DNA of 64,000 bases from Saururus chinensis (lineage: Eukaryota > Streptophyta > Magnoliopsida > Piperales > Saururaceae), in contig CP141150.1 in NCBI GenBank assembly GCA_035235625.1, positions 6,510,001 through 6,574,000 on the forward strand, written 5' to 3'. The position numbers and the translations under genes are program-made. This document shows, piece by piece, positions 1-13,440 of the stretch. Position 1 is the first letter of the stretch, and the number at the start of each line of letters is the position of its first letter. The notes below the pieces were generated by a model, which was not told where the DNA came from, did no database searches, and saw only the letters and a list, made by a program, of their open reading frames with translations.

Positions 1-1923
1 TGTGGCGTGTCATAATCTTTCAAATGGTTGATTCGTTTGTCCTTTCTCTAAGATAATCTGTAAGGAACTCAGTCCCTCCACTTTCTTAGGCGTGGTCTCT
101 GCCATCCAATCAACGCTCTGTTGTTTAATTGGTTTTCAATCGATTCATCGTGACCTTTCACGTAACCAACTAGTCATCAATTAATGTAGAGAAGTCCCAC
201 TAGCCAGATTTTGTAAAGGGAGTTGAATGGGGTGAGTAAGATAGGATGAAAGAGGATGTGAGTAACCTTGATTAACTAAGCCATGGTGGTATATAATGAC
301 TAAATGATATGTAGGAAAATATGTTGTGAAAAGAGCTACTCGTGTAAGAAGTATTACTGCTAAGGAGACCAGTGGAGGAGGCCACCTCTTAGCATTTAGC
401 AAAAGTTTGAGCAAAAGCTTTTGGTATTCAAGACAACCTCTTCCTACACGTTAAGCCTTTAGTTCAGTTGTAAATTACGATCCCATTTTATTATTTATCA
501 ATATTTAAATCATTCATTAGATCTAGTTATCCTCTAAGGAAATACACATATTGTTGGATATATCTAAGAATACCTAGCTCTTGCTTTAGATTGTATTATA
601 AGTAAGATGGAAACAAGTGGCCTCACGGGCCTTGTATGACAAAGATAATAGAAAAGTGTTTTCCAAGATTTTATTTGATTCATTTTTTGTTTTTGTTTTT
701 ATGATCACCATTTAAAGTGGAGCATTTTCTATGCTCCCCACTTACCATGACCTTAGCATAAAGAACACTTGAAAACTATTTAATTTTAATATCAACGGTG
801 CACACATTATTGTTTAAGTTTAAGATCAACGGTGTGCACGCTAACACACGTTAACATCAATGTCATTGAAGCTAATGTGCACTAACATGTGAGTTGTCAA
901 TCTCACATATGAACGGTTCTAAGTGTTAGCGTTGTCAATCTCACTTAGCATTGTCAATCTCACATATGAACGGCTTCTAAGAGTTCCTTAGCTGGGCTCA
1001 TGGTAAGTAAGTATGTGTAGAACTTAGAAAAGGTTTCTCATCTAAAGACTATTCAAGCATGGCTACTTTCTACACATCAAAGATCAATATGTAGGATGAA
1101 TTAACGATCACAAAACTGGTTCCATTTACGTTCTGGATTAGTGATTGGAACTCCCAAGTAGGCCACATCTTACAATGTCTCTGCCTCAATGAAAGGCAGA
1201 ATGGTGAGAAAGAAAATGTATATCATTTTTGGAACTAAAAATATGGTGATCATAAGGTGTGCTCAAGAGTTTATCACATCTGGTCTCACACTGCTTAACG
1301 TGAGCCCAACATCAAGATCTGGCAGCAACAGGGGCAGAAAATTAATCTGACCCTTAAGTAATGTCCGCCGGATGCTTATCCAAACAGGACTCCTCAAAAA
1401 TAATGTGTTTCTTAGTTATCGTATGCCTTAACCCAGCTAGTTGTGGCTGGAAATAAAGGGTTACTTTTAACTAGCTTTGGATCACGACATGGAACCCATT
1501 TAAAGACATTGAAATAAATATTATGCTACATGCCCTTCCTGACACAACGCTCACTTCGGGAAATTTTACAACTCAAGCCATAAGATACAAAGATAACTTC
1601 CTCTTCTCCCTAGACATTCAATTTTTGGGGCAGCTTCTTTGCCTAATCATCTTCATTAGCCTTATGACACCTAAATTTAGCCTCTCACTCGGTTCATGAT
1701 CTCAAGCTTATTCAACAATAAATACACGAATTCTGGAAAGACAAAATCCCATACCAAAGATTTATCTACAGAATTGTATCAATATACAAAAACATCTAGT
1801 ATTATATTCTGATTGAATGAACTCCGGGATCCTTCTATTAAAAGAAGAAATTAAACCACCCAAAGACAACATTTATATATCATTATAAGACAAACCAACG
1901 TGTATAAGAGTAGTAGCATCCAA
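1..1923. other. Intergenic DNA downstream of FREE1
   Basis: No coding region is supported here; the open frames are short and unrecognised. The only structured feature is the fold-back repeat around 725-1015, listed separately. The FREE1 3' UTR and polyadenylation site must lie just below position 1924, because that gene runs on the minus strand, but I see no decisive polyadenylation signal. Confidence 0.6.
725..1015. repeat. Fold-back (hairpin) miniature element, copy 1
   Basis: The left part (CTTACCATGACCTTAGCATA near 742) is roughly the reverse complement of the right part (CCTTAGCTGGGCTCATGGTA near 987). Between them are several GTGCACAC and TAACACACGTTAA-like palindromic pieces and a short repeated unit reading GTCAATCTCAC. 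The same pattern recurs, more compactly, at 51015-51180, which supports a mobile miniature element. Ends and target duplication could not be fixed. Confidence 0.45.
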
Positions 1924-4900
1924 TCAGTGCGCACTAACAAGGAAGGGATGCTGGCAAACCCCACATTCTATAGTTTCGGAACCTGAGGTTGGAACTTGAA
2001 CCTGTTGTTGAACATTAATACCAAATCAGAAACGTACAGAACGAGTGACAAAATCTATCAAATAAGAAACTACTTAAGAAAAACTAATTTGGACAATACA
2101 CCAGAAATTCCGCAATGTCAGTAAAGATGAAGACCTGCAAGTGGACAGTGCACGTTGGACAGGCAACTTCTCTCATACGTTTTCCAGATCCATCTGATGC
2201 CTTTGAACCTGCAGAGTTGCAAATAAGCATGAGGTGGGCAGAAGCCTAAACGTGGGAAAGAAGATACAGATATCAAAATTTACCCAAAGATGGTTTGCGA
2301 TTTCTGTCCATTTCCTCCTGAGAAGGAAAACAAGAAAATTTTTCAAATTTTTTTTCAAAAAAAGGAATAGAACACATTCACTGAAGATCAAACATATACA
2401 AGTCAAGTGGGAGAGGTAAGTATCCCCATAACCACATTAAAAAATTATATTCCATTAATTAACCTTTTTACACCATCCACTAACCCTTTTTACTCCACCC
2501 ACTAATTACTAAGAGAAAGATAACATGAAATAGGCCTAATATGGGACAAAAGTTTTTTGAAATAAGACTAAAATGGGACTGAAGGAGTACATTCTATTTT
2601 CCTTTTTCTGTGTCAATGGAAGGTGTCCACATCCTTAAGACCCGGCTAGAAAAGAAAGGGCAACCGGCCAAGGATCATATCCCACTGTCTATTCCCTCGG
2701 GTATGTGGAACACCCACACATCACATGCACCAGTTTAGTCAGGATATAATTTCCATGGGTGACCAACAATGTGGGGGGTTCAAACTTAGGGAACTTAGAA
2801 ATGGTCCTATCCATCCCACCAACACTTTTGGCTTTTTACCTTTTTATTTAATTATTTTCACCAAACAACAGATACTAGCATGACCAAAAATTTAAAGTAC
2901 ACTTACACAGTCTAATCAAAGCATTGAGAAGAGAGCTGCTCAAAGATTACAGTAGGATTACTAGAACACAAGAAGATATAAAGCACTAGAAAAATAATAA
3001 AATTCACCTGAAGTTTTTTGGCGAGATCCTCATGACTGGTGAGCACAGACGATCTATTAGCTGCTTCTTTTGCAATGCTCAACCTGTGTGTAACTTCTGC
3101 CTGTTGATAAAAATGAAAGCAAAACAGGATTTCAAATTCCTAGATTATCATTTACATAAGCTGAAAAATTCTGCACTAAAGACACAAGATCCATACCATG
3201 CATCGATCACAAACACGCACTGGCTGCGCATCCGCATCTGCAGTAAGAGCAATTCTACCTTGGGTACACTTGTCACAGAATATATCTCCACAATTCCTAC
3301 AGTGATGCTAGATTACAGGAAAGAATATAGCACACCAATCAAGATCAATGCAAGGAAATAGAATTATAGAATCTGGTCATAGTAATAATAACAAACAAAG
3401 TATCTCATTACCCTCCGAACAAAAGCTCCAAAGTCAGTTGCACAGGATGTACATTTGGTAACTGCTTCATCAGGCACCTATATATAAATAACAAATCAGC
3501 CAGTTTGTGGAGACAATATTTAAGGAGATCCCAACCATAATTCTTAAGTAGCAAAAGTATGGATAGTAGAAAGCAAAAGGAGAAAAAAATCCATATAAAT
3601 TAGACTTAAGCTATATCAGCTGTTTATATTCTCAATTCCAGGTACCATACGAGCAACTCAGAAAAACACAATCAAATAAAAAATTCCCCCATTTTCCTAT
3701 CAATGACCTTCCACAGTACAACTCTCTCTGATAATGTTCGCATTCATCACAATTACATCAGTTTTACTGCTTATATGGCAAAGAACTTGAATAATATTTA
3801 AATCATATTTCCCCCTTTCCTCTTCTCCTTTATCTATTTAAAGGTTGGAATTTCTAAGAGAAAGGAAAGCAGACAAATGATGCCAAGAGCTACCTCTCCC
3901 CCTACCCATGTGGGATTATCCTATGCAGTTTCCTCACTGTTCATACATATTTTTCTTAATGTACGGCATATTTCTTACAAAAATTGGCACAATAGAATGG
4001 AGGCACAGGATCCGTGTTTTTTCTTAAATCTGTGTGACAAAAATTTGTTAAGAAAAGGCACTTCATGATTATGGTGTTGATAACGAATTAATGTGACATA
4101 TTTTTTGGCCAAGACAACAGACAAGCACAATTTCCACTGGATTGGTAAATAAATAAACTGCCATAATTGGACAATAATATAGCTACTGTGCCTAATATAA
4201 GTGGCCTGCAAAGTGCACTCCACGACTGGCAACATCATCCTAAAGGGAGTTTGTTTCTGAACTATTATTATTATTACAATTGTGAATATGGAGGAGGAAA
4301 CCACTACGGGCACACTCTTATCGGGACATAATAAAGGAAAGTGTCAATGCCACAACCTTCCCCTGGGACATAATTTTATTAATTTATGCCCTGCAATTTT
4401 ACCAAGATAGCAATATCTTCCAAGAAATGTGCCAACTTATTTATGTAAGAAGATCCGCACACAATTCTTAAGAATCTTGGATAGTATAATTATTCAAAAT
4501 ATACGATGTACTTTAAGAAATACAGATGGAATCTAATACATGTTGGAAGCCAAAAACAAGATTCACTCAATTAGCTCTCCCGAATAACTGAGCCAATCAT
4601 TTACTAAACATATGATGTCCTTCCTTTAAGTGGATGGCTACCTACTACAAATTTTTGTCACTAAAAATAGCTAATTTTCTAAAATCATAGAAAGAGTAAC
4701 AGCACTCATATTACTCATCCTTTCACATATCGCTGTGGTAAAACAAAGGGAACCGCTTTCCACAGGAAAAACAATAATTTAATAAAACTAGCAGGGAACA
4801 TTGCTGCTTATATTCAGTACGAACTCAAAAAAAAAAAGGCTTACCCAGTGATCTTTTTCCTCATTGGCAGGCTTTATCATGTTCATCCAATCCCCAAGAC

Positions 4901-7730
4901 CTTTCTTTTTCTCAGCAGAAGTTTCGATTGACTTACCGGCATCGGAAGAGCCTCTGGCTCTAAGACTATCCTTACCACCCATCTCCTTAAACTGTGGATT
5001 CCAAAAAAAAAAGAAATTCTTACCACACAGAATAACGATGCAGACAGCAGGTAATAGCAAATAACAGAACTATTGCACGGGTGCACACTTAAGGGGGGAG
5101 GGGGGGAAGAGAGTACCTGAACAGTTGCTGCAGTAACCGTGTCAAGAATTGTATTGGTGGTATAGCTGTTTGATTGAAGTCTTATCCGCCTTGCTTCAAC
5201 GTCAACAGAACTTTTAGACCAAAAAGTATATATAGTCGGTTCACTTACCTAACAAGGATATAAATTTGTAAAGAATATTTCAAATTTAGAAACAACTTAT
5301 AATGTAAATCAAATGTGAAGCTACCTCCCATCTAGTCACAGTCTCCAATGGATAGATCCTCAACATCCTACTGGTATTGGGATCAAGCATACGAATTCCA
5401 TCCAATCCAATCTAAAAACAAAAGGAAACAAGGTGAGAATTACAAGCATATATAACAAAGGAATTGGCAAAGAAAAAAAATTAAAGGTAATCACAATGAA
5501 CAGCATGACTAAGAAACAAAAAACGGCAGCAAATTCCCTAATGATCCCAGTGAGACATGTTATGTAAAAACAAAAACACACCACAACATTGCATACAATA
5601 TCAAAGAATTACAAACATATATAAAAAAAGGAATTAGCAAAAGAACAATAGATAGTTCAAGATAACCCCTATGAACAGCATTTGCAAGAAACAAAAATGC
5701 CAACAAACACCCTAATAATCCCAGCGTGAAATGTATAGTAAAGAGTATATACACATCACAACATTGCATACAATATCAAAGGTATGCTTCAAACGGTTTT
5801 GACTAAAACTGATACAACCCCCCTAAAATATGGACAATAGACGCATAAGCAGAGCTCTGGAGGTGCAGCATTAAGCACTTCAACTGCTTCCACCAGCTAT
5901 CAGTTTTAAAACATTTCTGCCAATTGTTCGTGAGTACTAAAGAGTAATAATACATGATGTGGAAAACTGCCATGTCATTTACCACCTCCGTCTCATATTA
6001 GTTGTCCACATTTGAAAAATACTCCCTCCGTCCCATATTAAGTGTCTCATTTCAAAAAAAATACCTGTCCCACATTGTGTCCTATTTCTCATTCTCCTAC
6101 TAATTAAAAAGCTTCTAATATACTTCTTCCATTAGCAAGAGGAGCACGGGAATCTAAGTGAAGAAAAGCGATAGCAAATTTTTGTCTTTTTTGCGTCTTG
6201 AAAAGGTGATAAGTTAGTTACATTTTTGTTTTTTTGTGGTCTAAAATGCTTCTCACTTTTCATACCATTTACATTTTATCTAAATGGGACACTTACTATG
6301 GAACAGAGGGAGTATGTGATACCTAAGGAAGCCAATTATTAACCTTTTTACTCCATCTGCTGATTAGTATGATAAGAATAACATGAAGTAGAACAATTAA
6401 TATAGTAAAAGTTTTTTCCAAATCCAGACAATTAGTATGGGATGGAGGGAGTATAAAATTTCAGCTCCAATAAGTTGGCTATAAACCATGGATTCCAAAT
6501 TCCCATTTCAAAGGGGAAAAAAAGGATTTTCCTTTGTAAAATTGCTTTCTTCTATCTCTCACGTCTTCAGCCATTCACGTTCCAATAGGTTCTAAGATTG
6601 CTTCTAATTTCAATTAGATAAAATTTTCCCAGACTATCAAACTATATGAAAAGTATAAATTGGATCCAGTGAACACATTTCTCATCGAAAAAAAAAGAAA
6701 GACCTTCCACAACAAGTTCCTAGTCTACAATGTAGATAAATTGATAACAGACCACTTAACGCATGAACATAAAACCCAGAAAATAAAACAGGTATTCGTG
6801 CAAAACCTGGCAAAGGACATCCATGGTGCTCTGTCCCCAGCTCTCCGGCAGAAGCTTCACCCGAAATTTCTGCACCCCACTCTTAACATCTTGCTGGGTG
6901 TCCGCCTTCGGCACTGCCCTGACGATCTTACCAGAACCACCCGACGGCTCCTTACCAGAAGCAAAACTGCCAATCGACCTTCCATAATCATCAAACATCG
7001 CGGACGATGACTTAGACCCACCACCCCCAGTCCCACGGGCGCCGTACGGCTCCGCCCTACCGCCGTCGTACCGGTAAACCCCATCGTCCAGCGCTTCACT
7101 CTGGTCGAAGCCGGAACGAGGCCCCCCAAGACCATACCGACTGTAATTCTCGTCCCTGTATGGCGCATACTGATCGTATTTTCCGCCGCCAGACTCGTAA
7201 TAAGGCGGAAGAGGTGATTCGTACGCGGGCTGCGGTGGAATCGGAAGCGGGGCGGCAAGATGGGGGTACGTACTATTCCCGTAAAAACTCGAGTTTTGAT
7301 CGGAATTGGACACGAAACTCGACCCCACGGGCGGCGCCTGCGAGTGGGCCTGAGATGGGGGGGTGGAGTATTTTCCACCGACAGTCGGCGGCGGATGAGG
7401 CTCGTAAGGATTATACGACGCGGGAATAGAGGGCGGGGCAGCGGCGGCGGGAGGTGGAGCGAAGGAATTGGGGGCGTATTGTGGGTGGGAGAAGGTAGGG
7501 GCCGCAGAAGCAGGAGCAGGATCGGGATTGGGATTGTGAGGATACTGCAGGTACGCGGAGGAGGAATAGTCCGGCGGGGGGGCGTACGTGGAGACGGGAG
7601 GCGCGGAGGCGAAGGTGGCGGCGGGGGCGGAATTGGTCAGGAGGTCTCCGGTGTAGGAATTGGGGGTAAGGTTTGGTGGGTAGTGGTGGTAGTAGGAGGG
7701 GGCGGAGTAATCGCCGGACCCCGGCTGCAT
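1924..7730 (-). CDS. FREE1: FYVE-domain ESCRT component FREE1 (FYVE1), 10 exons
   Basis: The product is a plant-specific endosomal sorting protein that binds PI3P and ubiquitin, joins ESCRT-I on multivesicular bodies, and acts in vacuolar sorting and autophagy (family knowledge). Exons: 7730-6807, 5411-5325, 5248-5117, 4991-4845, 3477-3412, 3307-3197, 3100-3008, 2317-2284, 2208-2135, 2001-1924. Together they give 581 residues, against about 600 in Arabidopsis. The first 308 residues are a Pro/Ser/Tyr-rich disordered region. A conserved stretch with EKKKGLGDWMN precedes the FYVE finger at about 431-500, which has C439/C442, RRHHCRNCG (C455/C458), C463/C466 and C485/C488. A coiled-coil-like segment HEDLAKKLQEEMDRNRK follows. 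The end is a small CPTC...CGVC zinc-ribbon-like module finishing in SAH. The start is the ATG at 7730 (MQPGSGDYSAP). All introns are GT-AG and in phase. Introns 1 and 7 carry miniature transposons. Confidence 0.97.
2420..2592. mobile_element. Truncated Stowaway-like MITE in FREE1 intron 7
   Basis: This stretch contains ATTAACCTTTTTACACCATC, then ACTAATTACTAAGAGAAAGA and TAACATGAAATAG, and ends near GGGACTGAAGGAGTAC. It matches the 3' part of the outer MITE at 6330-6453 in intron 1 of the same gene. Only one end is recognisable, so it looks like a decayed or truncated copy. Confidence 0.5.
5980..6453. mobile_element. Outer Stowaway-like MITE in FREE1 intron 1
   Basis: The left end reads TA-CCACCTCCGTCTCATATTAG and the right end reads TTAGTATGGGATGGAGGGAG-TA. 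These are inverted repeats of the CTCCCTCCGTCCCATA type, with TA at both ends, as expected for Tc1/mariner-derived Stowaway elements. The inverted match extends inward: CCACATTTGAAAAA on the left against TTTTTCCAAATCCAG on the right. A second element (6020-6314) interrupts it. Confidence 0.8.
6020..6314. mobile_element. Inner Stowaway-like MITE nested in the outer one
   Basis: The ends are TA-CTCCCTCCGTCCCATATTAA and GACACTTACTATGGAACAGA then GGGAG-TA, inverted repeats of about 25 bp. The element lies between the two halves of the outer MITE. Their sequence resumes after the second TA, so this element inserted later. Confidence 0.82.
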
Positions 7731-10700
7731 GATCGATCGGCGAGGAAAGACTCAAACTTTACGGATCGAAGGATGGAACTGGAGGCGGAAGATGAGATGG
7801 GAGTCGGGAGCGGTGGGCGAGAAGGCGGAGAGAGTTGGCGGAATTGCGTCGGCGAAGCACTGCGAAGTCTGCGTGAAGCTTCTCTGGTGGAGAAGACGAT
7901 GCTGGGAAGGGAAATACGCGAAGTCGGGGGGGGGCGGGGGGGGCGGTGGAGTGGGCTTTCCGAGTTTGGGTAGAATTTGGTGGGCCTAATTATTATGAGG
8001 ATTTGATGGGCCCGTCCTATTTGGTCCACAATCCATTTTTTTGGGGGGGGTAGCCAGATGTAATTGTTTCTCCTGAGTGTTCCTAGGTGGGCCTAGCATA
8101 TTGACATCGAATTTTGTCTAAAATTTGGTTGGATTTTTTTACCCCAAATTTATTGTTGTTTCTAGCTAGGTTCAGTTTTTTATAAAAGCCGATGTGGACA
8201 AATTTTCATGATGAGTTTTATTAATGGGTATATTTTTTTATCACGGGTCTCATTAATTGGTTAATTTTTAGGCTTCATTGATACTCGATGAAGCTCTTGG
8301 CAAGTTTCTCCCCAGCCCCCTTGAAGCCTCGAGCTTACCTTGTCATGAATGTGCTTGCGGAGCAGTTGACTGTTCAATGCTTGCATGCTAGATGCCTAAC
8401 AAAAAAGCCTGGGGCAATATGGTTCCCTTTCACAGATATGTTACACAAATTATTTATGAGAATTCATGCAAAGCAAAAAGTAGGAGACAAAGAAACAAAT
8501 AAACACAAGTAAAAAATATATTATATTTTATTATCAAATTGCTTACAATGCAACTCGTGCAACATTATAACAACTAACAACATTAGCACATCCTATCCCC
8601 CTATATAAAAGATGAGATATCTTGTATATTGCTAAATTGGTAGCCAAAGTAATATATATACATAGTTACAACTTTAAACATAATAATTAAAAATATAATA
8701 AAAAACTAAGTAAAAATAATCTATAACAATTTGCCCCCCTTGGCCAAACGTTTCTCGACATTTCTTCTCAAATCAAACCAAAATGATGTGGTCAATTTGA
8801 AGCCAATTCTCAAACTTAGCACTATGTTCTTTAGTGTAGTGGTAGAAGGTTGCATTGGAATTGCTTATTAAAAGCTCAATATAAGAAGCGACTCAAATGG
8901 TTTTTAAAGTTGCTTGTTTTTACGGCTTTAGCATAGGCTTTTAAGAGAAAGAAAAAATATTTAAAGCCATTTTTGGGGGAATTTTCCTTAGGCCACATGT
9001 TTTGAAAAAGAAGCTGATTATTCCTAGTTAATTTTCTCTACACTAAGATCCTACGCCTATATCGTTAACTGGATAGAAAAGATGAGTCACACCTATGACA
9101 AGGAGAATTATTTTTTTAGTTCATTTATATACAGAGTAGGCTTTTGATGTAGAAAAAGTGGAGTAGGAATATTATTTTCCTTCTAAAAAAGCATACAAAA
9201 ATATAAATGTGACAATTGTGTACGACATGGTGAACACAAAAGTGGTTTTTCTTTCCCATGAAAGCCCATGTCAAACAACACCTTAGTTGGAAGGAGCTTG
9301 TGCAACCAAGCAAGCCTTTGTTAAAAAAATCATGTGCTCTAGAGCATTAGCATGTTTTATTGTGTAACAGGGACAAACTAACATACACAAATATGCCCCA
9401 TGACGGCCTCATTGTGTCATGCAACCAATAGCCAAATGTCTCGCTTTCACCCAATGTTTTTGCACGCCAAGAACAAGTACAATGTAGGAAAAGGTAATTA
9501 AAAAGAGGCATCGCATCAAAACCTTTAGTTCAATCATTACAATGAACAAGGCCCTCTACCTTGCTCCCCCAATACAAGGAACTCATTTTCATTCGCACAA
9601 GATCACCCCCTTATGATGTTAGGCCCTGCCCAACTTGCCTCAGCTTTCAGTTTGCCAAGAACTGAATTTGACAAAGTTCTGGTCCATTCCCTTGGTTGAA
9701 TCCGCCCCATGCAAATTGCCCCAAGTCTGGCTGAATTGAGTTCCCTCAACCATCCAACACTCCCCCTTTATATAGAGGAAGGTCGAGAAACCTAGTACTA
9801 CTAGAACTTGCCCACCCTTTTTACAAATTTGTCGCCTAAGAGTTTTAGCCCAATACAATAAGGAAAGCAGCTCATAGTCCTACCCAAAACCATCTCTCCG
9901 AAGTCCCAACCTAGCTAAAAACCAAGTGGCGCACTCCTTCAAGAGATTTGTCTCATCTAGTTGCCTTCGGGTCTCTTACTTCAGCTTGAAGTCTTCAACT
10001 TGCAAACTTTTTTCCTCAGCAAAGTCCTAGTTGTGTTTACTTCTTGCATAGAAATCTAATTCCACTAAGGTTTGGTCGTCTTCATAAGTCCTACTAACAT
10101 CCAACTTCGTCTTTGGGTTTCCCACTTGTGCTAAGCCTCCAGCACACTCTTAATGATGCTAGGAACCTTTGGTAACCAATCATCACGTCTCCTACTCCAA
10201 GTAGGAGTCCTCTTCATAAGTCCCAACGCGCATAGGACTCTTCCTATGTTGATGGTGCCCAACCCGCCATTGAATCCCACTCCTAGTAAGACTAGGAAAA
10301 GTCCTACTCCTAGTAAGACTAGGAAATTTGTCTGTCAATGATGCAACAACTTAGCATACTCGCCCTAAAGTATGATTTCCTTGGTTATCCGCATGCCAAG
10401 ACTGAGAAGTGTCCCGCGCTTTCACCTATTTAGCAGCTAAGGGTCTAATAGATTGGGTCTCAAAATGGCTCTTGAGTACCATCATGTTTGATTGGGTCTC
10501 AAAATGGTTTTACTACTTTCACGCGATCAGCCTGAACAATGTGGTTTGAACTAATAGTGTCAAACAAAAATTTTACCTACGACATCTAACATTTCTAAGG
10601 CACTTAGCCCTATAATAGGTGTATCAAACAAAACATATATTTGTACAAGCTACTTCTCTATATTACAAATGACAAACCCACAATATCAAAAGACAAAGAA

Positions 10701-11135
10701 AGAAAAAGAAGCTGATATTTTAGAAAAAACAATATGAGATATTAATGTGGGGTGGATGGCGTATTATAATTATAAGAGCAATACTACGATGGCTTGCATG
10801 CAAGAATGCATTGCACACAATGATGGATAGGTGTTAGCCCCTTAGCTCAATTCTTAAATATTGGCGTCGAGCACAGGGGTGTTCATTGATGCCCGTTGTC
10901 CATATGTCTGTCCATATTCGCATCTATTTTTATATAGAATGGACAATTTTTTGTCCGGGGCGGACACAGATACAGATACGGACCAAGTTTTTTGCCTGCA
11001 CTAATAGAGAGCTACGGACTCGGACATACCATTGTCCGTGTCCGCGGACATCCGCGTCCACCACCTTTACCTAACACTCCCTTAAATATAGTAGTAATTA
11101 TTATTAATTATTATGAAAAAATAAAATTTAGTTCT
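7731..11135. other. FREE1 upstream region and repeat-like intergenic DNA
   Basis: The first 250 bp beyond the FREE1 start hold GC-rich 5' UTR or promoter sequence with G-runs near 7926-7942. No convincing TATA box was fixed. From about 8050 to 10750 the DNA is unrecognised and non-coding, with a worn repeat-like look. Around 10870-11060 there is a stretch rich in GGACA/CCGTGTCC words with local palindromes. No gene could be supported. Confidence 0.5.
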
Positions 11136-11395
11136 TATATTGTAAGGTCACTGTTTTTTCTATGATTTTATGTGATTTTCCTGCTATTTTTCTAGTCATT
11201 TTCAGCGAGAAAATGTGACGCTATGGCGTATTTGTATTTATATATTTTACCCCATATTTATACCCGTAGAGTCATGTGTGGAGCTTAGTCACGGGCCTTA
11301 GGCTTCGCCATGCACTTACGGCGCGAATTTTGGAGGTACGACACATAACTAGGAGGTGAACGTGCATTGGGGACATAGATGTAAAAATTAAAAAG

Positions 11396-11398
<3 letters not shown>

Positions 11399-11443
<45 letters not shown>
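11399..11443. repeat. (AT)n microsatellite
   Basis: An uninterrupted AT dinucleotide run of about 45 bp in the 5' part of element C. It could overlap the TATA region of that element's promoter, but no other promoter evidence was found. Confidence 0.95.
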
Positions 11444-11445
<2 letters not shown>

Positions 11446-12964
11446 CATCCATCGGATTCCACAGAAGCGACTTAGAGAAGCTTTTTCACGTCCAGTAACA
11501 TTTTGTGAGAACCCGAGCTTGATTCTCGTCGCTCCGTTCTCCCTCCTTCGTTGTCAGATTCACTGGTTCTTGTCAAGATCTGCTTTGCCTCACCACCACG
11601 AGTCCGTAGCTATCGGCTATGACCGCCGCCACGGCCTCTTCGCTCCTCCATGAGGTACCGAACTTTTCTTCGGGTTTTTCTCTCCTTCAATCCCATTTTT
11701 GAGTTGTGGGTGTACGATTTTGATGTCGTTTGCAGCCACTTTCAACTAGACTTATGTTTAATTGGCTGCTAAGAACCCATAGGCGCTAGCTAGAGCCGCT
11801 GCTATACTTTGTTAGCTCCGCGGTGAGCTACCGGCACTTTGGTCAGGTTTTAGTTATGTTTCCCTCTCACTGTCCGTGGGATTTTTTTGAGACGCCGGTG
11901 TTTCCGGTCGTCGTCTAGCCACGGGACGGACTCCATCCAGCCTACCTCAACCCAGTGTCGGTAGGGGGTTACCGTTTCCGACCCCGCTTCACCCTATTGT
12001 ATTGCTATGCCCGATTAGATGCATTGGGTGCATCTCGGGTTGGCATCGGCGAGCCGTGGGCCATTTGGCCATCGTGGGCTCTACCCCAGTTCGACGACAG
12101 TGAGGGTCAGCCCCAATTGGCCCGATTATACACTCCACCCAGAATGGGCCGCTTGTCATTGCCCTATACCGTGCGAGATGCACAGCCCCCCATACCATGG
12201 GTTTTGGTTGTGGGTGACTATCAGCAATGTCGCCGCTTTGATTGGCCACAACTAGGGCCTTAGCCCTGTTGGCCTTTTGTGGGCCTTGGGTGGCCTCCTT
12301 TCAACCCTCTCCCCCACCCCTTTGGGTCGCATGTGCATGTGGCCACGCATGTGCTTTTGGGTTTAGGCGCCGCATTCGCGCCGCCTGACCATCGGTTGGC
12401 TTTGCCACTGAGTGGAGTTGAAACATAGCCCTCCTCCACCTCTCCTTTGTCCTCGAGCGTTGCCCCACACTCTCCGCCCATATGTGGGCCCTTGTTGATG
12501 TGAAATCATCACCGTTGGGTGCTGTCCATGGCCGATTTCGACGTCTTGCAGCTGGCTGAGTACTTCTTAGCCGCCGGCCGACCTTCAGTGAGTACACCAT
12601 CGACTTCTGGTTGCACTGCCACCTAGGTTGGCTTTACTTTTCTCCCGGTCGCCCTATGTGTCGCTGTGGATCGCGGGTTTTGCCGCATTGACTTCTGACA
12701 CCTCATTTGGCCATGATTGTTTCCGACACATCCTAAAATCCTCGGGACAACAGCTCTCTCAGTCAGGCAACAGTTTTGGCCGCCAACCCCGCCACCGTCA
12801 TGTGCTCACCATCAAATGTCATGATTATGAGGTAGGGGAGCTTTGAACTCTTAATTTCATGATAGCATGCTTTGAATGAGTAGCAGCATGCTAGGATTGT
12901 ATGATTCCATGCTTTGGATGTTAAGTAATGATCTGATTGCATGATGTGCATGTAAGCATGATTA

Positions 12965-13440
12965 TATGGTATGTTGAAATGCATATAACATGCATGTTTG
13001 GAGTATGTATGGATTATGCATGTACTAGTGATGGCTAGCGTGCATGTTTGAAGTATGTATGAATGTGTATGTATGTGCTAGTGATGGCTAGCGTGTATGT
13101 TTGATGTATGTATGTATGTGCTAGTGATGGCTAGCGTGTATGTTTGATGTATGTATGCATGTGCTAGTGATGGCTAGCGTGTATGTTTGACGTACGTATG
13201 CATGTGCTAGTGATGGCTAGCATGCATGTTTGTAGTATGTTTGGATTATGCATGTGCTAGTGATGGCTAGCATGCATGTTTGAAGTATGTTTGGATTATG
13301 CATATTCAAGTGATGGCTAGCGTGCATGTTTAGAGTATGTATGGATTATGCATGTGCTAGTGATGGCTAGCGTGTATGTTTGACGTATGTGTAAATGTGT
13401 ATGTATGCGCTAGTGATGGCTAGTGAGAATGTTTGTAAGG
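12965..13440. repeat. Minisatellite in element C, 43-57-bp units
   Basis: About nine units contain CTAGTGATGGCTAGCGTG followed by TATGTTTGA-type sequence and GTATGTATG runs. Unit length varies from 43 to 57 bp through gain or loss of the GTATGT part. It lies just before the D insertion. Confidence 0.9.

Noticed and set aside
7260-7973. 237-residue open frame on the plus strand
   Set aside because: It lies antisense to FREE1 exon 1 and its GC-rich leader. Its Gly/Arg-rich composition is a shadow of Pro/Ser/Tyr codons on the other strand, and it has no domain.
8821-8855. tRNA-like A box (AGTGTAGTGGTAGAAGG)
   Set aside because: No B box or cloverleaf follows at the right distance, so no tRNA or SINE was called.
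11619-11654. Possible exon reading MTAATASSLLHE followed by a GT
   Set aside because: It is isolated, with no downstream exon in phase and no family match.
11955-12263. 102-residue frame in element C
   Set aside because: It is in GC-moderate LTR-like DNA with overlapping frames on both strands and no recognisable domain. A captured gene fragment could not be supported.
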